The notes under the pieces were generated by a model, which worked only from the letters and a program-made list of their open reading frames with translations, made no database searches and was not told the DNA's origin. Positions 23,089 to 31,792 of a stretch of DNA of 45,543 nucleotides are shown one piece after another; position 1 is the stretch's first letter; every line of letters begins with the position of its first letter. Source of the stretch: Burkholderia arboris (lineage in GTDB: Bacteria; Pseudomonadota; Gammaproteobacteria; Burkholderiales; Burkholderiaceae); NCBI RefSeq assembly GCF_902499125.1, contig NZ_CABVPX010000049.1, forward strand, positions 1 to 45,543. The letters run 5' to 3'. Made by a program: the position numbers and the translations under genes.

Positions 23089-23382
23089 GTGGCAGACAAA
23101 GTCAATGAGCAGATTACCGACGCGCTGACGCAGACCAACGTCAGCGTCGTCGCGGGATCGCCGGCCCAGGCGCTGGGCACGCTTTACCAGATGTTCAGCC
23201 AGGCCGTCGGCATCTCGGCGCAGAACATGACGCAGCAGCAGGCAGCGCTGAACCAGATTTCGAACGCCGTCGTGTCGAAGGCGGTGGCCATGATCCTGTC
23301 CGTCGAGGCGTCGCCGAAGGGGGCATCGGGCGGCGCGTCGCAGCCCGTGACGGGCGGGCCGAAGACGGGTTCCACGCATTAG
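23089..23382 (+). CDS. RebB-family R-body structural protein (paralogue 4, GTG start)
   Basis: The 97-residue protein reads ADKVNEQITDALTQTNVSVVAGSPAQALGTLYQ after the start, a diverged RebB core, then a Gln-rich helix (NMTQQQAALNQISNAVV) and a Gly/Ser-rich tail. The GTG at 23089 is chosen because GAGGAGG lies 6 bases upstream and the upstream ATG at 23014 adds unrelated residues. It follows the sigma gene by 114 bases and precedes the unknown 203-residue gene by 29 bases. Confidence 0.85.
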   Translation: MADKVNEQITDALTQTNVSVVAGSPAQALGTLYQMFSQAVGISAQNMTQQQAALNQISNAVVSKAVAMILSVEASPKGASGGASQPVTGGPKTGSTH

Positions 23383-23411
23383 GACGCGATGACTTTCGGG
23401 ATACCTGAATC

Positions 23412-24023
23412 ATGAACATGAAAGGTCTTTTGGGCGGGCGCGGCGACGGGGCAACGCGGACGCCGGACGAGCAAGCCGATGTCGCCGCCGAAGCAACGAC
23501 GCCGGCCGATGCCGTGCCGCCCCCCGCGGCATCGGCGGGCGGCGCGCGCGCGTGGCCGGTCAACCGGCTGCGCAGGCTGACCGATACGCTGAAGGCGCCG
23601 AACCAGATCGCGGTTGCGACCGGGCCCGGCGACCCGGCGCTGCAGACGGTGCAGGCGATCAACGCGGAGGCCGCGTCCTACGCGACGACGCAGATCGCCG
23701 TCGGCCCGAACATGATGATCACGCAGGCGGGCGGCATGGTCGCGCAGGCGGCGGCCAACTACTTCGAGGCGACGACGTCGCTGGCGATCGCGGGCAAGAG
23801 CGTGCTGATGAAGGATCTGGCGCAGAAGACCGTCGACGAGAACGTGCCCGGGATGGCGATGGATGCGGTGGGCCTGCTGCTGACGGACCTGTTCGTCGCG
23901 ACCGCGGCGATCGTCGCGGGGGCCGCGGAGGCGATCGAAGGCGAGGCCGCGAGCGTCGCGCTCGAGAAGATCGACGAGAGCCTGCAGAAGTATCAGGCGC
24001 TGCTGGACAAGAAGGGCGCGTAG
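23412..24023 (+). CDS. Uncharacterised reb-linked protein, 203 residues
   Basis: The protein has a Pro/Ala-rich first quarter (to about residue 55), then an amphipathic part starting VNRLRRLTDTLKAPNQIAVATGPG. After that come small-residue-rich helices with QTVQAINAEAASYATTQIAVGPN and LLLTDLFVATAAIVAGAAEAI, the latter quite hydrophobic. It ends in a charged helix LEKIDESLQKYQALLDKKGA. I recognise no family. The Thr/Asn/Ala-rich helices recall Reb proteins, but the core motif is not there. It is in the same transcription direction as paralogue 4 and could be an R-body accessory or tip component. Confidence 0.72.
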   Translation: MNMKGLLGGRGDGATRTPDEQADVAAEATTPADAVPPPAASAGGARAWPVNRLRRLTDTLKAPNQIAVATGPGDPALQTVQAINAEAASYATTQIAVGPNMMITQAGGMVAQAAANYFEATTSLAIAGKSVLMKDLAQKTVDENVPGMAMDAVGLLLTDLFVATAAIVAGAAEAIEGEAASVALEKIDESLQKYQALLDKKGA

Positions 24024-24309
24024 GGCAGCGTCGGCGGCGCGGTGCGAAGCGATCTGCATTGAATCGATGCGCGCGCAATCGTCCGCGCGGCAGTGGTGGT
24101 TGCGTCGATGACGAACGTCGCGGGGAATCGTGCCGCGTGAACACCGGGCGATTGCCTGCCGTGCGTACAGCGACGAAGCATCAATCGACACGACCCGCCG
24201 GGCCGTCAGGCCCGATGCGGGATGTGAACGGCGGGACCGGCGCACGTCCATTTTCCCGGACACGTCGCGGCCCGCTACCGGCAGTCCTGTCCAATCTTGT
24301 GAGGAACCC

Positions 24310-24756
24310 ATGTCCTACATCATTCACGACGTAAAAGGTCCCGCGCCGCTGCTGGTTGGCGAGCGCGCCTGGGGAGATGCGACGGAAATCGATTTCGGCG
24401 CGATGACGAGTTGCATCGCGCTCGTCGAGCAGACGCCGGGCCAGCCAACGCTGGTGCGCGCGATCCATCTGTCGATCGTCAGCGCCGACGGCACGAAGGT
24501 CTACGATTCGGCGGCGGATGTCGCCGGACAGGTCGAGACGATCATGCAGCAGAGTGGTGACATGCGTGCGTGCCTCGGGCGGATCGATCTCTGGCAGGGC
24601 AGCGAGTCGCAGGAGCTGCAGGATTTCTTCGCCGGGCTGATGATGAGCCTCGACATGACTGAATGGGTGAAGGTGCCGGACGGCAACCTGCGGGTGCGGA
24701 TTCACGGTGGCGTGATGCAGTATCAGAAGGGCACCGATGCATGGGCCAACGTGTAG
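24310..24756 (+). CDS. Uncharacterised reb-linked protein, 148 residues
   Basis: The 148-residue protein starts MSYIIHDVKGPAPLLVGERAWGDATEIDFG and has no signal peptide or membrane segment. It is acidic, with several aromatic and Asp/Glu positions (IDLWQGSESQELQDFF, MTEWVKVPDGNLRV). GAGGAACCC precedes the ATG. It lies 286 bases after the 203-residue gene, a gap with no gene, and is the last plus-strand gene of the locus. No family is recognised; the link to reb is by position only. Confidence 0.6.
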   Translation: MSYIIHDVKGPAPLLVGERAWGDATEIDFGAMTSCIALVEQTPGQPTLVRAIHLSIVSADGTKVYDSAADVAGQVETIMQQSGDMRACLGRIDLWQGSESQELQDFFAGLMMSLDMTEWVKVPDGNLRVRIHGGVMQYQKGTDAWANV

Positions 24757-25041
24757 CCGGCGTGAATCGTTGAAACCGGCGCCTGCCATGCGTGCGGGTG
24801 CCGGTGAAATACCGTTCGATGGTTCGCTTATCCGCGCGATTGCGTCGGAAAATCCATTGGTCGACACGGACGCGCATGTGTTGAACTGTTCCGAGCGCGC
24901 GCACGAACCTGACCACGCCGATGCCGAGCGAAATGGCTGCGGATCGTATCGGTGCCCGGAATCGCCGCGTGTGGACGATTGCCGGCGTCGGTGCGGCCTG
25001 AACCCGAAGAGGCCATTCGGCCCCTGGCCACGCGAGGCCGC

Positions 25042-26784
25042 TTACGTCACGCCGACCGGAATCTCGATCAGGTTTGGCTGTCCCGATGCGATCCCGCACT
25101 CGACCGCGGCCGCGATGTCCGCAGCACGCGCCACGCGACGGGCCGCGAGCCCCCAGGACTTTGCCAGTGCCAGGAAGTCGATGGGCGGATCCTTGAGGTC
25201 CATGCCGGCGAAGCGATCGGTGTGAGCACTGACGAAATGCTGCTGCGACTTCATGTACTTCTTCAGGATGTTGTACTCCTGATTGTTCACCACGACAAAC
25301 GTGACCGGAAGACCTTCATGCGCCGCGGTCCACAACGCTTGCGGCGCGTAGAGGGCGGAGCCGTCGCCGACGATTGCGACGACGGGTTCCCGCCCGAGCC
25401 CCAGCGAGATGCCGACCGCCGCGCCCATGCCCCATCCGAGGATGGCGCCCCGGGTACCGTAGTACTGCCGGGTACCGCTGGTGTGGAGCGCGCGGCGAAT
25501 CAGCGGCATCGTCGCCGGCGACTCATCGACGAGCGGCGTCGTCGGGCCCAGCGCCCGCGCGACCTCGTGCGCGGCGACGAGTGGCGTCGTCATGGCGGCG
25601 TTCAACCCGGACGCGACCTGTTCGTCGAGGCGGGCGCGCTGTCGTGCGCGATCGTGCTGCGCGTCAGCGCGCAACGCGTCGATTTCAGCGCGCCGATGCT
25701 GCGACGCGTCGCGCAGCATCGGCAGGAGTGCCTGAAGGGAGGGGCGAAGGGCGCCGACGCAGCCCAGTGCGGTTGCATGAATCCGGCCCAGGTCTTGCGG
25801 GTCGCTTGCGAGCTGATAGAGCCTGCAACTCGACGGAACGGCCGGGCCGACGGAGTAGAGGATCGTGATGCTGAAGTGGCCGCCCAGCACGAAGACAGCG
25901 TCGAAGGCGCGAAGCGTTTCATGCATGTCGGCGACCGTCATGGGCAGGTTGCCGCACCACAACGCATGCGACGTCGGAAACGGCAGGTGGGCCGGCCAGG
26001 ACGGACCGAATACCGGCGCGCCCAGCGTTTCGGCGATGGCCACGGCTTCCGCGCTGGCGCCGGCCGCGAACACTTCGTCGCCGACCACCATCGCGAGGCG
26101 TCCGGGGCGGATCGATGCCAATGCCTTCGCGAGATCGGGCAGCGCCGACGGAATCGCGGTGCGGTCGATCGCCGATCGACGCGCGACAGGCACGGACGTG
26201 GTGCGCTCCATCACGTCCATCGGCAGCGACAGGAACACCGGCCCGGACGGCGCGGCCGCGCTGTCGTTGAAGGCCCGCCGCACGAGCACGCCGATTTCGT
26301 CAGGGTGCGCGACTTCCCGTGCCCATTTGACCGCCGGACGGGCGACGCCCAGCGAATCGCCGTACAACAGCGGATCGGTGTGGGCATGACGGGTATCCTG
26401 CTGGCCGGCCGTGACGACCAGCGGCGTTCTGGCCGCCTTCGCATTCAGAAGGGCGCCCATCGCGTGGCCGAGGCCGCCTACCGTATGCAGGTTCGTAAAG
26501 CCGGGCCGGCCGGAAGCCTGGGCATAGCCGTCCGCCATCGCAACGACCGCGGCCTCCTGCAAGCCCAGCACATACGACAGGTCGGGGGCGTCGGCCAGGG
26601 CATCGATGAATGACAGCTCGGTCGTGCCGGGATTGCCGAAAACGTAGCGTACCCCTTCGCTTCTCAGCACCTCGACCAGCACCTCCGCGCCGCGTCGCGG
26701 CCGGATGTCGTCGAGGGCCACGAAACCCGTAGCGGCTTCTGCTTCCCCGATCGTCACGGGGCTGCGTCGTTGATCTGCGTTCAT
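25042..26784 (-). CDS. ThDP-dependent enzyme, benzoylformate decarboxylase-like
   Basis: The 580-residue protein has the pyruvate-oxidase/BFDC layout: N-terminal GNPGTTELSFIDAL, the ThDP-activating Glu in LQEAAVVAMADGYAQASG, NLHTVGGLGHAMGAL, and the C-terminal ThDP motif VGDGSALYAPQALWTA...NNQEYNIL. The BFDC-like His-Ser area is modified (TTEL instead of SNEL; THT-like NLHTV), so decarboxylation of benzoylformate itself is not certain. It has a strong GGGAGGAAGAC before the ATG. An AraC-type regulator lies 78 bases upstream on the same strand. Confidence 0.88.
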   Translation of the reverse strand: MNADQRRSPVTIGEAEAATGFVALDDIRPRRGAEVLVEVLRSEGVRYVFGNPGTTELSFIDALADAPDLSYVLGLQEAAVVAMADGYAQASGRPGFTNLHTVGGLGHAMGALLNAKAARTPLVVTAGQQDTRHAHTDPLLYGDSLGVARPAVKWAREVAHPDEIGVLVRRAFNDSAAAPSGPVFLSLPMDVMERTTSVPVARRSAIDRTAIPSALPDLAKALASIRPGRLAMVVGDEVFAAGASAEAVAIAETLGAPVFGPSWPAHLPFPTSHALWCGNLPMTVADMHETLRAFDAVFVLGGHFSITILYSVGPAVPSSCRLYQLASDPQDLGRIHATALGCVGALRPSLQALLPMLRDASQHRRAEIDALRADAQHDRARQRARLDEQVASGLNAAMTTPLVAAHEVARALGPTTPLVDESPATMPLIRRALHTSGTRQYYGTRGAILGWGMGAAVGISLGLGREPVVAIVGDGSALYAPQALWTAAHEGLPVTFVVVNNQEYNILKKYMKSQQHFVSAHTDRFAGMDLKDPPIDFLALAKSWGLAARRVARAADIAAAVECGIASGQPNLIEIPVGVT

Positions 26785-26862
26785 GTCTTCCTCCCATTGA
26801 GGGCGAGGATAGGACGCGGTGCGGCGCGCGCGCTTGAACGTTCTTGTGGTTTGCGCGTTTTT

Positions 26863-27741
26863 TTACCGGGTGGCCCGCCAGCGACTCGGCGCGACGCCGT
26901 TGGCTTTCTTGAAGTGACGGTTGAAGTGGCTCTGGTCCGCGAAGCCGAACGTCGCGGCCACGTCCGTTGCGGGCATGCCGGCACGAAGCGCATCGCACGC
27001 GCGGGCCAGCCGAACCTGATTGCGCCACGCGTGCGGCGCCATGCCGACTTCGCGCGAGAAGATGCGCGCCGCATGGAATTTCGACAACCCGACGACATTG
27101 GCCAGTTCGGCCAGATCGAGCGACGCGGTCAGCTCGTCGAGCATGCGCGCTTTCATGCGCTCGACACGCATGCGATCGATGCTCATTGGCCGGGAAGGCG
27201 GACGCATCCGCCCGTAGCGCTTCAGCAGCGTGGAAACGGCATCGAGCAGCGCGTACTCCACGGCAAGCATGTCGGTGCCGGTCTCGAGCACGCGGTGCGC
27301 GCGCAGCGCGCGGCCGACCAGGTCGGCATCCTTGATGATGTCCGAGTCGAACCAGGGCGTATCGTGACGGGACGACCCGGCCTCTTCGGCCACGCCCTGC
27401 ACGAAATCGACCGGCAAATAGAACGTGCGGCACTGCCAGCCCGCGTCGGCCGCGCTCGAGCCCGTATGGATTTCGCCGGGATTGATGATCGGCAGGGACC
27501 CGGCGTCGGCGACGAACCGCGTACCGCGGTAGTCGTAACGCTCAGCTCCCCGCTCGATGACCGAGATGGTGTACGCGTCGTGCCAGTGAGGCGCATAGAC
27601 ATGGTCGGTGAACCGGGCCGTGACCATCTCTCCGCCTGGGATCAGCGTCGAGCGCCAGACGCGCGCGTCATTCCGGCGCGTCGCCGGGCCGTTCGCCTGA
27701 CGCGCGTGTTGCTCGATATCGTCGGAGTCGATTGCAGACAT
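26863..27741 (-). CDS. AraC-family regulator with N-terminal cupin domain
   Basis: The 292-residue protein has a cupin-like ligand domain (about residues 30-115: HVYAPHWHDAYTISVIERG, NPGEIHTG) and two C-terminal HTHs (about residues 195-290: LDLAELANVVGLSKFHAARIF, ATDVAATFGFADQSHFNRHFKKANG). It lies upstream of the ThDP enzyme on the same strand and divergent from the flavin monooxygenase, so it may control either. The Shine-Dalgarno is weak. Confidence 0.9.
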   Translation of the reverse strand: MSAIDSDDIEQHARQANGPATRRNDARVWRSTLIPGGEMVTARFTDHVYAPHWHDAYTISVIERGAERYDYRGTRFVADAGSLPIINPGEIHTGSSAADAGWQCRTFYLPVDFVQGVAEEAGSSRHDTPWFDSDIIKDADLVGRALRAHRVLETGTDMLAVEYALLDAVSTLLKRYGRMRPPSRPMSIDRMRVERMKARMLDELTASLDLAELANVVGLSKFHAARIFSREVGMAPHAWRNQVRLARACDALRAGMPATDVAATFGFADQSHFNRHFKKANGVAPSRWRATR

Positions 27742-28060
27742 AGGTCACTCGGGCACGGTCATCCCTGTTCGAACCGCAGAATAGCGTCAAAACGAAATCT
27801 TCGCCGACGCGTTTCGCCGGCAATCCGTCTCGGCCTTGTCGGCATGGGTGCGCCGACGATTGTGCCGACGAGGCGCCCGGTATCCCGGGACCGGGGCCGC
27901 AGCGCTGCCCGCACGACCACGGCTCGCCCCCAGCATTTTTCTCGTCAACACCAACAAAAAACATCATTTCGCGCCGGGCGGCCTGTCAGCAGAATGTCTC
28001 CATTCCAACTCACGCGACTGCACGAGCGTCGCATGAGCCGCACTTCAGAAGGAGACAGCC
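27742..28060. other. Divergent intergenic region, AraC gene / flavin monooxygenase
   Basis: These 319 bases contain no recognised gene. They hold the promoters of the AraC-type gene and of the plus-strand catabolic operon; no convincing operator was identified by eye. Confidence 0.45.
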
Positions 28061-29383
28061 GTGGCAGTCGAAACAACCTCAATCGATACGCTCGTCGTTG
28101 GCGCCGGGCAGGCCGGCGTGGCCATGAGCGAACACCTGGGCAAGCTGGGCGTGCCTCATCTCGTGCTGGAGCGCAGCCGCATCGCCGAACGCTGGCGCAC
28201 CGGGCGCTGGGATTCGCTGGTCGCGAACGGCCCGGCATGGCACGACCGTTTCCCGGGGCTCGAATTCGACGGCCTCGATCCCGATGCGTTCGCGTCGAAA
28301 GACCAGGTCGCGGACTACTTCGAAGCGTATGCGCGCAAATTCAACGCGCCGATCCGCACGGGGGTCGAAGTGAAGCGCGTCGTGCGCAACACGGGCAAGC
28401 CGGGCTTCGTCGTGGAAACCTCCGACGGCACGATCGAGGCGAATCGCGTGGTCGTCGCGACAGGGCCGTTCCAGCGCCCGGTCATTCCGCCGATCGCACC
28501 GGCCGACGCGCGCCTCGTGCAGCTCCATTCCGCCGACTATCGCAATCCGGGCCAGCTTCCGGAAGGCGCGGTGCTGGTGGTCGGCGCCGGTTCGTCGGGC
28601 GTGCAGATCGCCGACGAGCTGCAGCGCGCGGGCCGCCAGGTCTATCTGTCGGTCGGGCCGCACGATCGCCCGCCGCGCGCGTATCGCGGCCGCGACTTCT
28701 GCTGGTGGCTCGGCGTGCTCGGCGAATGGGACAAGGAAATCGCGACGCCCGGCCGCGAACACGTGACGATTGCGGTGAGCGGCGCGCGCGGCGGCCACAC
28801 GGTCGATTTTCGCGCGCTCGCGAACCAGGGCGTGACGCTCGTCGGGCTGACGAAGTCGTTCGACGGCGGCGTGGCCGTGTTCGAACGCGATCTCGCGGTC
28901 AATCTCGCCCGCGGCGACGAGAACTACCTGTCGCTGCTCGACGCGGCCGACGCCTACGCGGCACGCAACGGCCTCGACCTGCCGGAGGAGCCGGAGGCAC
29001 GCCGCATCCTGCCGAACCCCGAATGCGTCGCACATCCGATCCTCGCGCTCGACCTCGCCGGTGCCGGCGTCACGTCGATCGTCTGGGCGACGGGATACGC
29101 GGTCGACTACGGCTGGCTGGACGTCGACGCGTTCGCGCCGACCGGCAAGCCGCAGCACCAGCGCGGCGTGTCGAAGGAGCCCGGCATCTATTTCCTCGGG
29201 CTGCCGTGGCTGTCGCGGCGCGGCTCCAGCTTCATCTGGGGCGTGTGGCACGACGCGAAGCACATCGCCGATCACATCGTCACGCAGCGCAAATACCTCG
29301 CGTACCACGACGCGTCGCAGTACCGCGCGGCCGCGCAGCCGGCACCGGCCGACGCGCGTCCGCTCGCCGAAGCGGCGAACTGA
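28061..29383 (+). CDS. Flavin-containing NAD(P)-dependent monooxygenase (FMO/CzcO-like)
   Basis: The 440-residue protein has two Rossmann motifs: VVGAGQAGVAMSEHLGKLGVPH (FAD, about residues 11-32) and VVGAGSSGVQIADEL (NAD(P), about residues 174-188). A cofactor-discriminating R follows, and the late ATGYAVDYGWL loop is typical of the class. GTG at 28061 has a strong AAGGAG 7 bases upstream. FMO-type enzymes oxygenate N, S or ketones. It is the first gene of an operon with a Rid protein, a DUF1028 protein and an ArgE-like deacylase, suggesting oxidation of a nitrogen compound. Confidence 0.88.
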   Translation: MAVETTSIDTLVVGAGQAGVAMSEHLGKLGVPHLVLERSRIAERWRTGRWDSLVANGPAWHDRFPGLEFDGLDPDAFASKDQVADYFEAYARKFNAPIRTGVEVKRVVRNTGKPGFVVETSDGTIEANRVVVATGPFQRPVIPPIAPADARLVQLHSADYRNPGQLPEGAVLVVGAGSSGVQIADELQRAGRQVYLSVGPHDRPPRAYRGRDFCWWLGVLGEWDKEIATPGREHVTIAVSGARGGHTVDFRALANQGVTLVGLTKSFDGGVAVFERDLAVNLARGDENYLSLLDAADAYAARNGLDLPEEPEARRILPNPECVAHPILALDLAGAGVTSIVWATGYAVDYGWLDVDAFAPTGKPQHQRGVSKEPGIYFLGLPWLSRRGSSFIWGVWHDAKHIADHIVTQRKYLAYHDASQYRAAAQPAPADARPLAEAAN

Positions 29384-29458
29384 CCCCCTGATACGACCCG
29401 CCGCGCCGCGACCGCTGTCGGCGTGGCGGGCGAACACCCCGACACTCGAAGGACTTCG

Positions 29459-29908
29459 ATGAGCCAGCCTACCCATACGCGTATCCGCATGTTCAACACC
29501 AAGGATACCTACCCGAACCAGACGCTCGACAACGACCTGTGCCAGGCCGTGCGGGCCGGTAACACCGTCTACGTGCGCGGCCAGGTCGGCACCGATTTCG
29601 ACGGCAACCTGATCGGCCTCGGCGATCCGCGCGCGCAGGCCGAGCAGGCGATGAAGAACGTCAGGCAGTTGCTCGAGGAAGCCGGCAGCGACATCACGCA
29701 CATCGTGAAGACGACGACCTACCTGATCGATCCGCGTTATCGCGAGCCCGTGTACCAGGAAGTCGGCAAGTGGCTGAAGGGCGTGTATCCGATCTCGACG
29801 GGGCTCGTCGTGTCCGCGCTCGGTCAGCCGCAGTGGCTGATGGAGATCGATGTGATCGCGGTGATCCCGGACAACTGGCAGCCGCACCGTGCCCAGGAGG
29901 CGACATGA
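29459..29908 (+). CDS. Rid-family protein (YjgF/RidA-like, active-site Arg missing)
   Basis: The 149-residue protein has the Rid fold: MFNTKDTYPNQTLDNDLCQAV, GNTVYVRGQVGTD, ARAEQA-like QAEQAMKNVRQLLEEAGSD, and VKTTTYLIDPRYREPV. In RidA the imine deaminase Arg lies in a PARS motif; here the position reads YPISTG, so the Arg is absent. It is thus probably a Rid-other or RutC-like subgroup member. Its stop overlaps the next ATG (ATGA). The start at 29459 has AAGGAC upstream. Confidence 0.85.
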   Translation: MSQPTHTRIRMFNTKDTYPNQTLDNDLCQAVRAGNTVYVRGQVGTDFDGNLIGLGDPRAQAEQAMKNVRQLLEEAGSDITHIVKTTTYLIDPRYREPVYQEVGKWLKGVYPISTGLVVSALGQPQWLMEIDVIAVIPDNWQPHRAQEAT

Positions 29909-30582
29909 CTTTCTCCATCGTCGGGCGTTGCCCGGAGACCGGCCAGCTCGGGATCGCGATCAGCTCGTCGAGCATCGCGGTCGGCGCGCGCTGCCCGTGG
30001 GTGCGCGCGGGCGTCGGCGCCGTCGCGACGCAGAACATCACGCTGCCGGCGCTCGGCCCGCAGATCCTCGACCTGATCGAACACGACCAGCTTGCGCCCG
30101 CCGCGGCGCTCGACCGCGCGTTGAGCGCGAACGGCTGGAGCCAGTACCGGCAGGTCACGGTGATCGACGGGCAGGGGCACACGGCGTGCTTCACCGGCAA
30201 GGAAGCGCTCGGCACGCATCACGCGGTGCAGGGCGAGCAATGCATGGCGGCCGGCAACCTGCTGGCCGCGCCGGCCGTGATCGACGCGATGGTGCAGGCG
30301 TTCGAACAGGCGCCCGGCCTGCTCGCCGACCGGCTGCTGGCGGCGATGCACGCGGCGATGGCGGCCGGCGGCGAGGCCGGGCCGGTGCATTCGGCCGCGC
30401 TCAAGGTGGCCGGCGACGTGACCTGGCCGATCGTCGATTTGCGCGTCGACTGGGCCGATACCGATCCGCTCGGGCAGCTCGATGCGCTGTGGCGTGCGTA
30501 TCGGCCGCAGATGCAGGATTACCAGACGCGCGCGCTGAACCCGACCGCCGCGCCGAGCTACGGGGTGCCGGGCGATGAGTGA
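29905..30582 (+). CDS. DUF1028-family Ntn-hydrolase-like protein
   Basis: The 225-residue protein starts MTFSIVGRCPETGQLGIAIS, followed by SSSIAVGARCPWVRAGVGAVATQ and a middle GNLLAAPAVIDAM, the DUF1028 pattern with an Ntn-hydrolase-like fold. Its catalytic role is not established in the family. Its start overlaps the Rid stop as ATGA and its end overlaps the next gene by 8 bases, so translation of the three is coupled. Confidence 0.8.
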   Translation: MTFSIVGRCPETGQLGIAISSSSIAVGARCPWVRAGVGAVATQNITLPALGPQILDLIEHDQLAPAAALDRALSANGWSQYRQVTVIDGQGHTACFTGKEALGTHHAVQGEQCMAAGNLLAAPAVIDAMVQAFEQAPGLLADRLLAAMHAAMAAGGEAGPVHSAALKVAGDVTWPIVDLRVDWADTDPLGQLDALWRAYRPQMQDYQTRALNPTAAPSYGVPGDE

Positions 30583-31738
30583 TATGTCGAGCCGCGCGCT
30601 GCTCGAGCGGCTGATCGGTTTCGCGACGGTCAGCCGCGAGTCGAACCTCGAGATGATCGGCTTCATCCGCGACTATCTGGCGGGCTTCGGCGTGGAAAGC
30701 GAACTGTTCTACAACGCGGAACGCACGAAGGCGAGCCTGTACGCGACGATCGGGCCGCGCGATCGCGGCGGCATCGCGCTGTCGGGCCATACGGACGTGG
30801 TGCCGGTTGACGGGCAGGCGTGGACGGTCGAGCCGTTCCGGCTGACCGAGCGCGACGGCCGCCTGTACGGCCGCGGCACGGCCGACATGAAGGGTTTCAT
30901 CGCGTCGGTGCTCGCGGCGGTTCCGGCGTTCGTTGCCCGGCCGCTGAATGTGCCCGTGCATCTGGCGTTCTCGTACGACGAGGAGGTCGGTTGCCTCGGC
31001 GTGCGGCCGATGCTCGAACACCTGGCCGCGCGCGAGCATCGGCCGCGGCTGTGCCTGATCGGCGAGCCGACCGAACTGAAGCCGGTGCTCGGTCACAAGG
31101 GCAAGCTTGCGATGCGTTGCCACGTGAAGGGCGCCGCGTGCCACTCGGCGTACGCGCCGTCGGGTGTCAACGCGATCGACTATGCGGCGAAGCTGATCGG
31201 CCGGCTCGGCGAGATCGGTGCGGCGCTCGCGCGACCCGAGCGGCACGACGGCCGTTTCGATCCGCCGTTCTCGACCGTGCAGACGGGGCTGATCAAGGGC
31301 GGCCGTGCGCTGAACATCGTACCGGCCGAATGCGAGTTCGATTTCGAGGTGCGTGCGCTGCCGGATTTCGATGCGCACGAGGTGCCGAGGAAGCTGCAGG
31401 ACTATGCGGAATCCGAACTGTTGCCGAGAATGCGTGCGGTGCAGAGCGATACCGACATTCGATTGCAGCCGCTGGGCGCGTATCCGGGGCTGGCCACTGC
31501 GCCGGACAGCGAAGCCGCGCGCCTGCTCGCGCTGCTGAGCGGTTCCAGTGCGTTCGGCACGGTGGCGTTCGGCACCGAGGGCGGGCTGTTCGGGCAGGCC
31601 GGCATTCCGGCCGTGGTGTGCGGGCCCGGCAGCATGGACCAGGGCCACAAGCCCGACGAGTTCGTCACGCTCGAGCAACTGCACGGATGCGACGCGATGC
31701 TGGGCCGCCTGGCCGCGCATCTTTCAGCGGCGGCCTGA
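30575..31738 (+). CDS. ArgE/DapE-family M20 metallo-deacylase (acetylornithine deacetylase-like)
   Basis: The 387-residue protein has M20 metal motifs: SGHTDVVPVDG, GRGTADMKGF, the catalytic Glu in SYDEEVGCLG, GEPTELKPV, and a late metal His in MDQGHKPDEF. The closest pattern is acetylornithine deacetylase, but in this operon the natural substrate is likely an N-acyl or N-carbamoyl intermediate. It begins within the DUF1028 gene (8-base overlap). A hairpin terminator follows. Confidence 0.88.
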   Translation: MSDMSSRALLERLIGFATVSRESNLEMIGFIRDYLAGFGVESELFYNAERTKASLYATIGPRDRGGIALSGHTDVVPVDGQAWTVEPFRLTERDGRLYGRGTADMKGFIASVLAAVPAFVARPLNVPVHLAFSYDEEVGCLGVRPMLEHLAAREHRPRLCLIGEPTELKPVLGHKGKLAMRCHVKGAACHSAYAPSGVNAIDYAAKLIGRLGEIGAALARPERHDGRFDPPFSTVQTGLIKGGRALNIVPAECEFDFEVRALPDFDAHEVPRKLQDYAESELLPRMRAVQSDTDIRLQPLGAYPGLATAPDSEAARLLALLSGSSAFGTVAFGTEGGLFGQAGIPAVVCGPGSMDQGHKPDEFVTLEQLHGCDAMLGRLAAHLSAAA

Positions 31739-31748
31739 CCTGCTGCCG

Positions 31749-31783
31749 ACACGCATGCACCGCTTCCTGCGGCGCGTGCGTGT
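31749..31783 (+). terminator. Terminator after the ArgE-like gene
   Basis: ACACGCATGCACCGC pairs with GCGGCGCGTGCGTGT around a 5-base loop with one mismatch and one wobble, followed by TACTTCTTCC. It lies 10 bases after the stop codon and before the convergent LysR gene. Confidence 0.6.
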
Positions 31784-31792
31784 TACTTCTTC

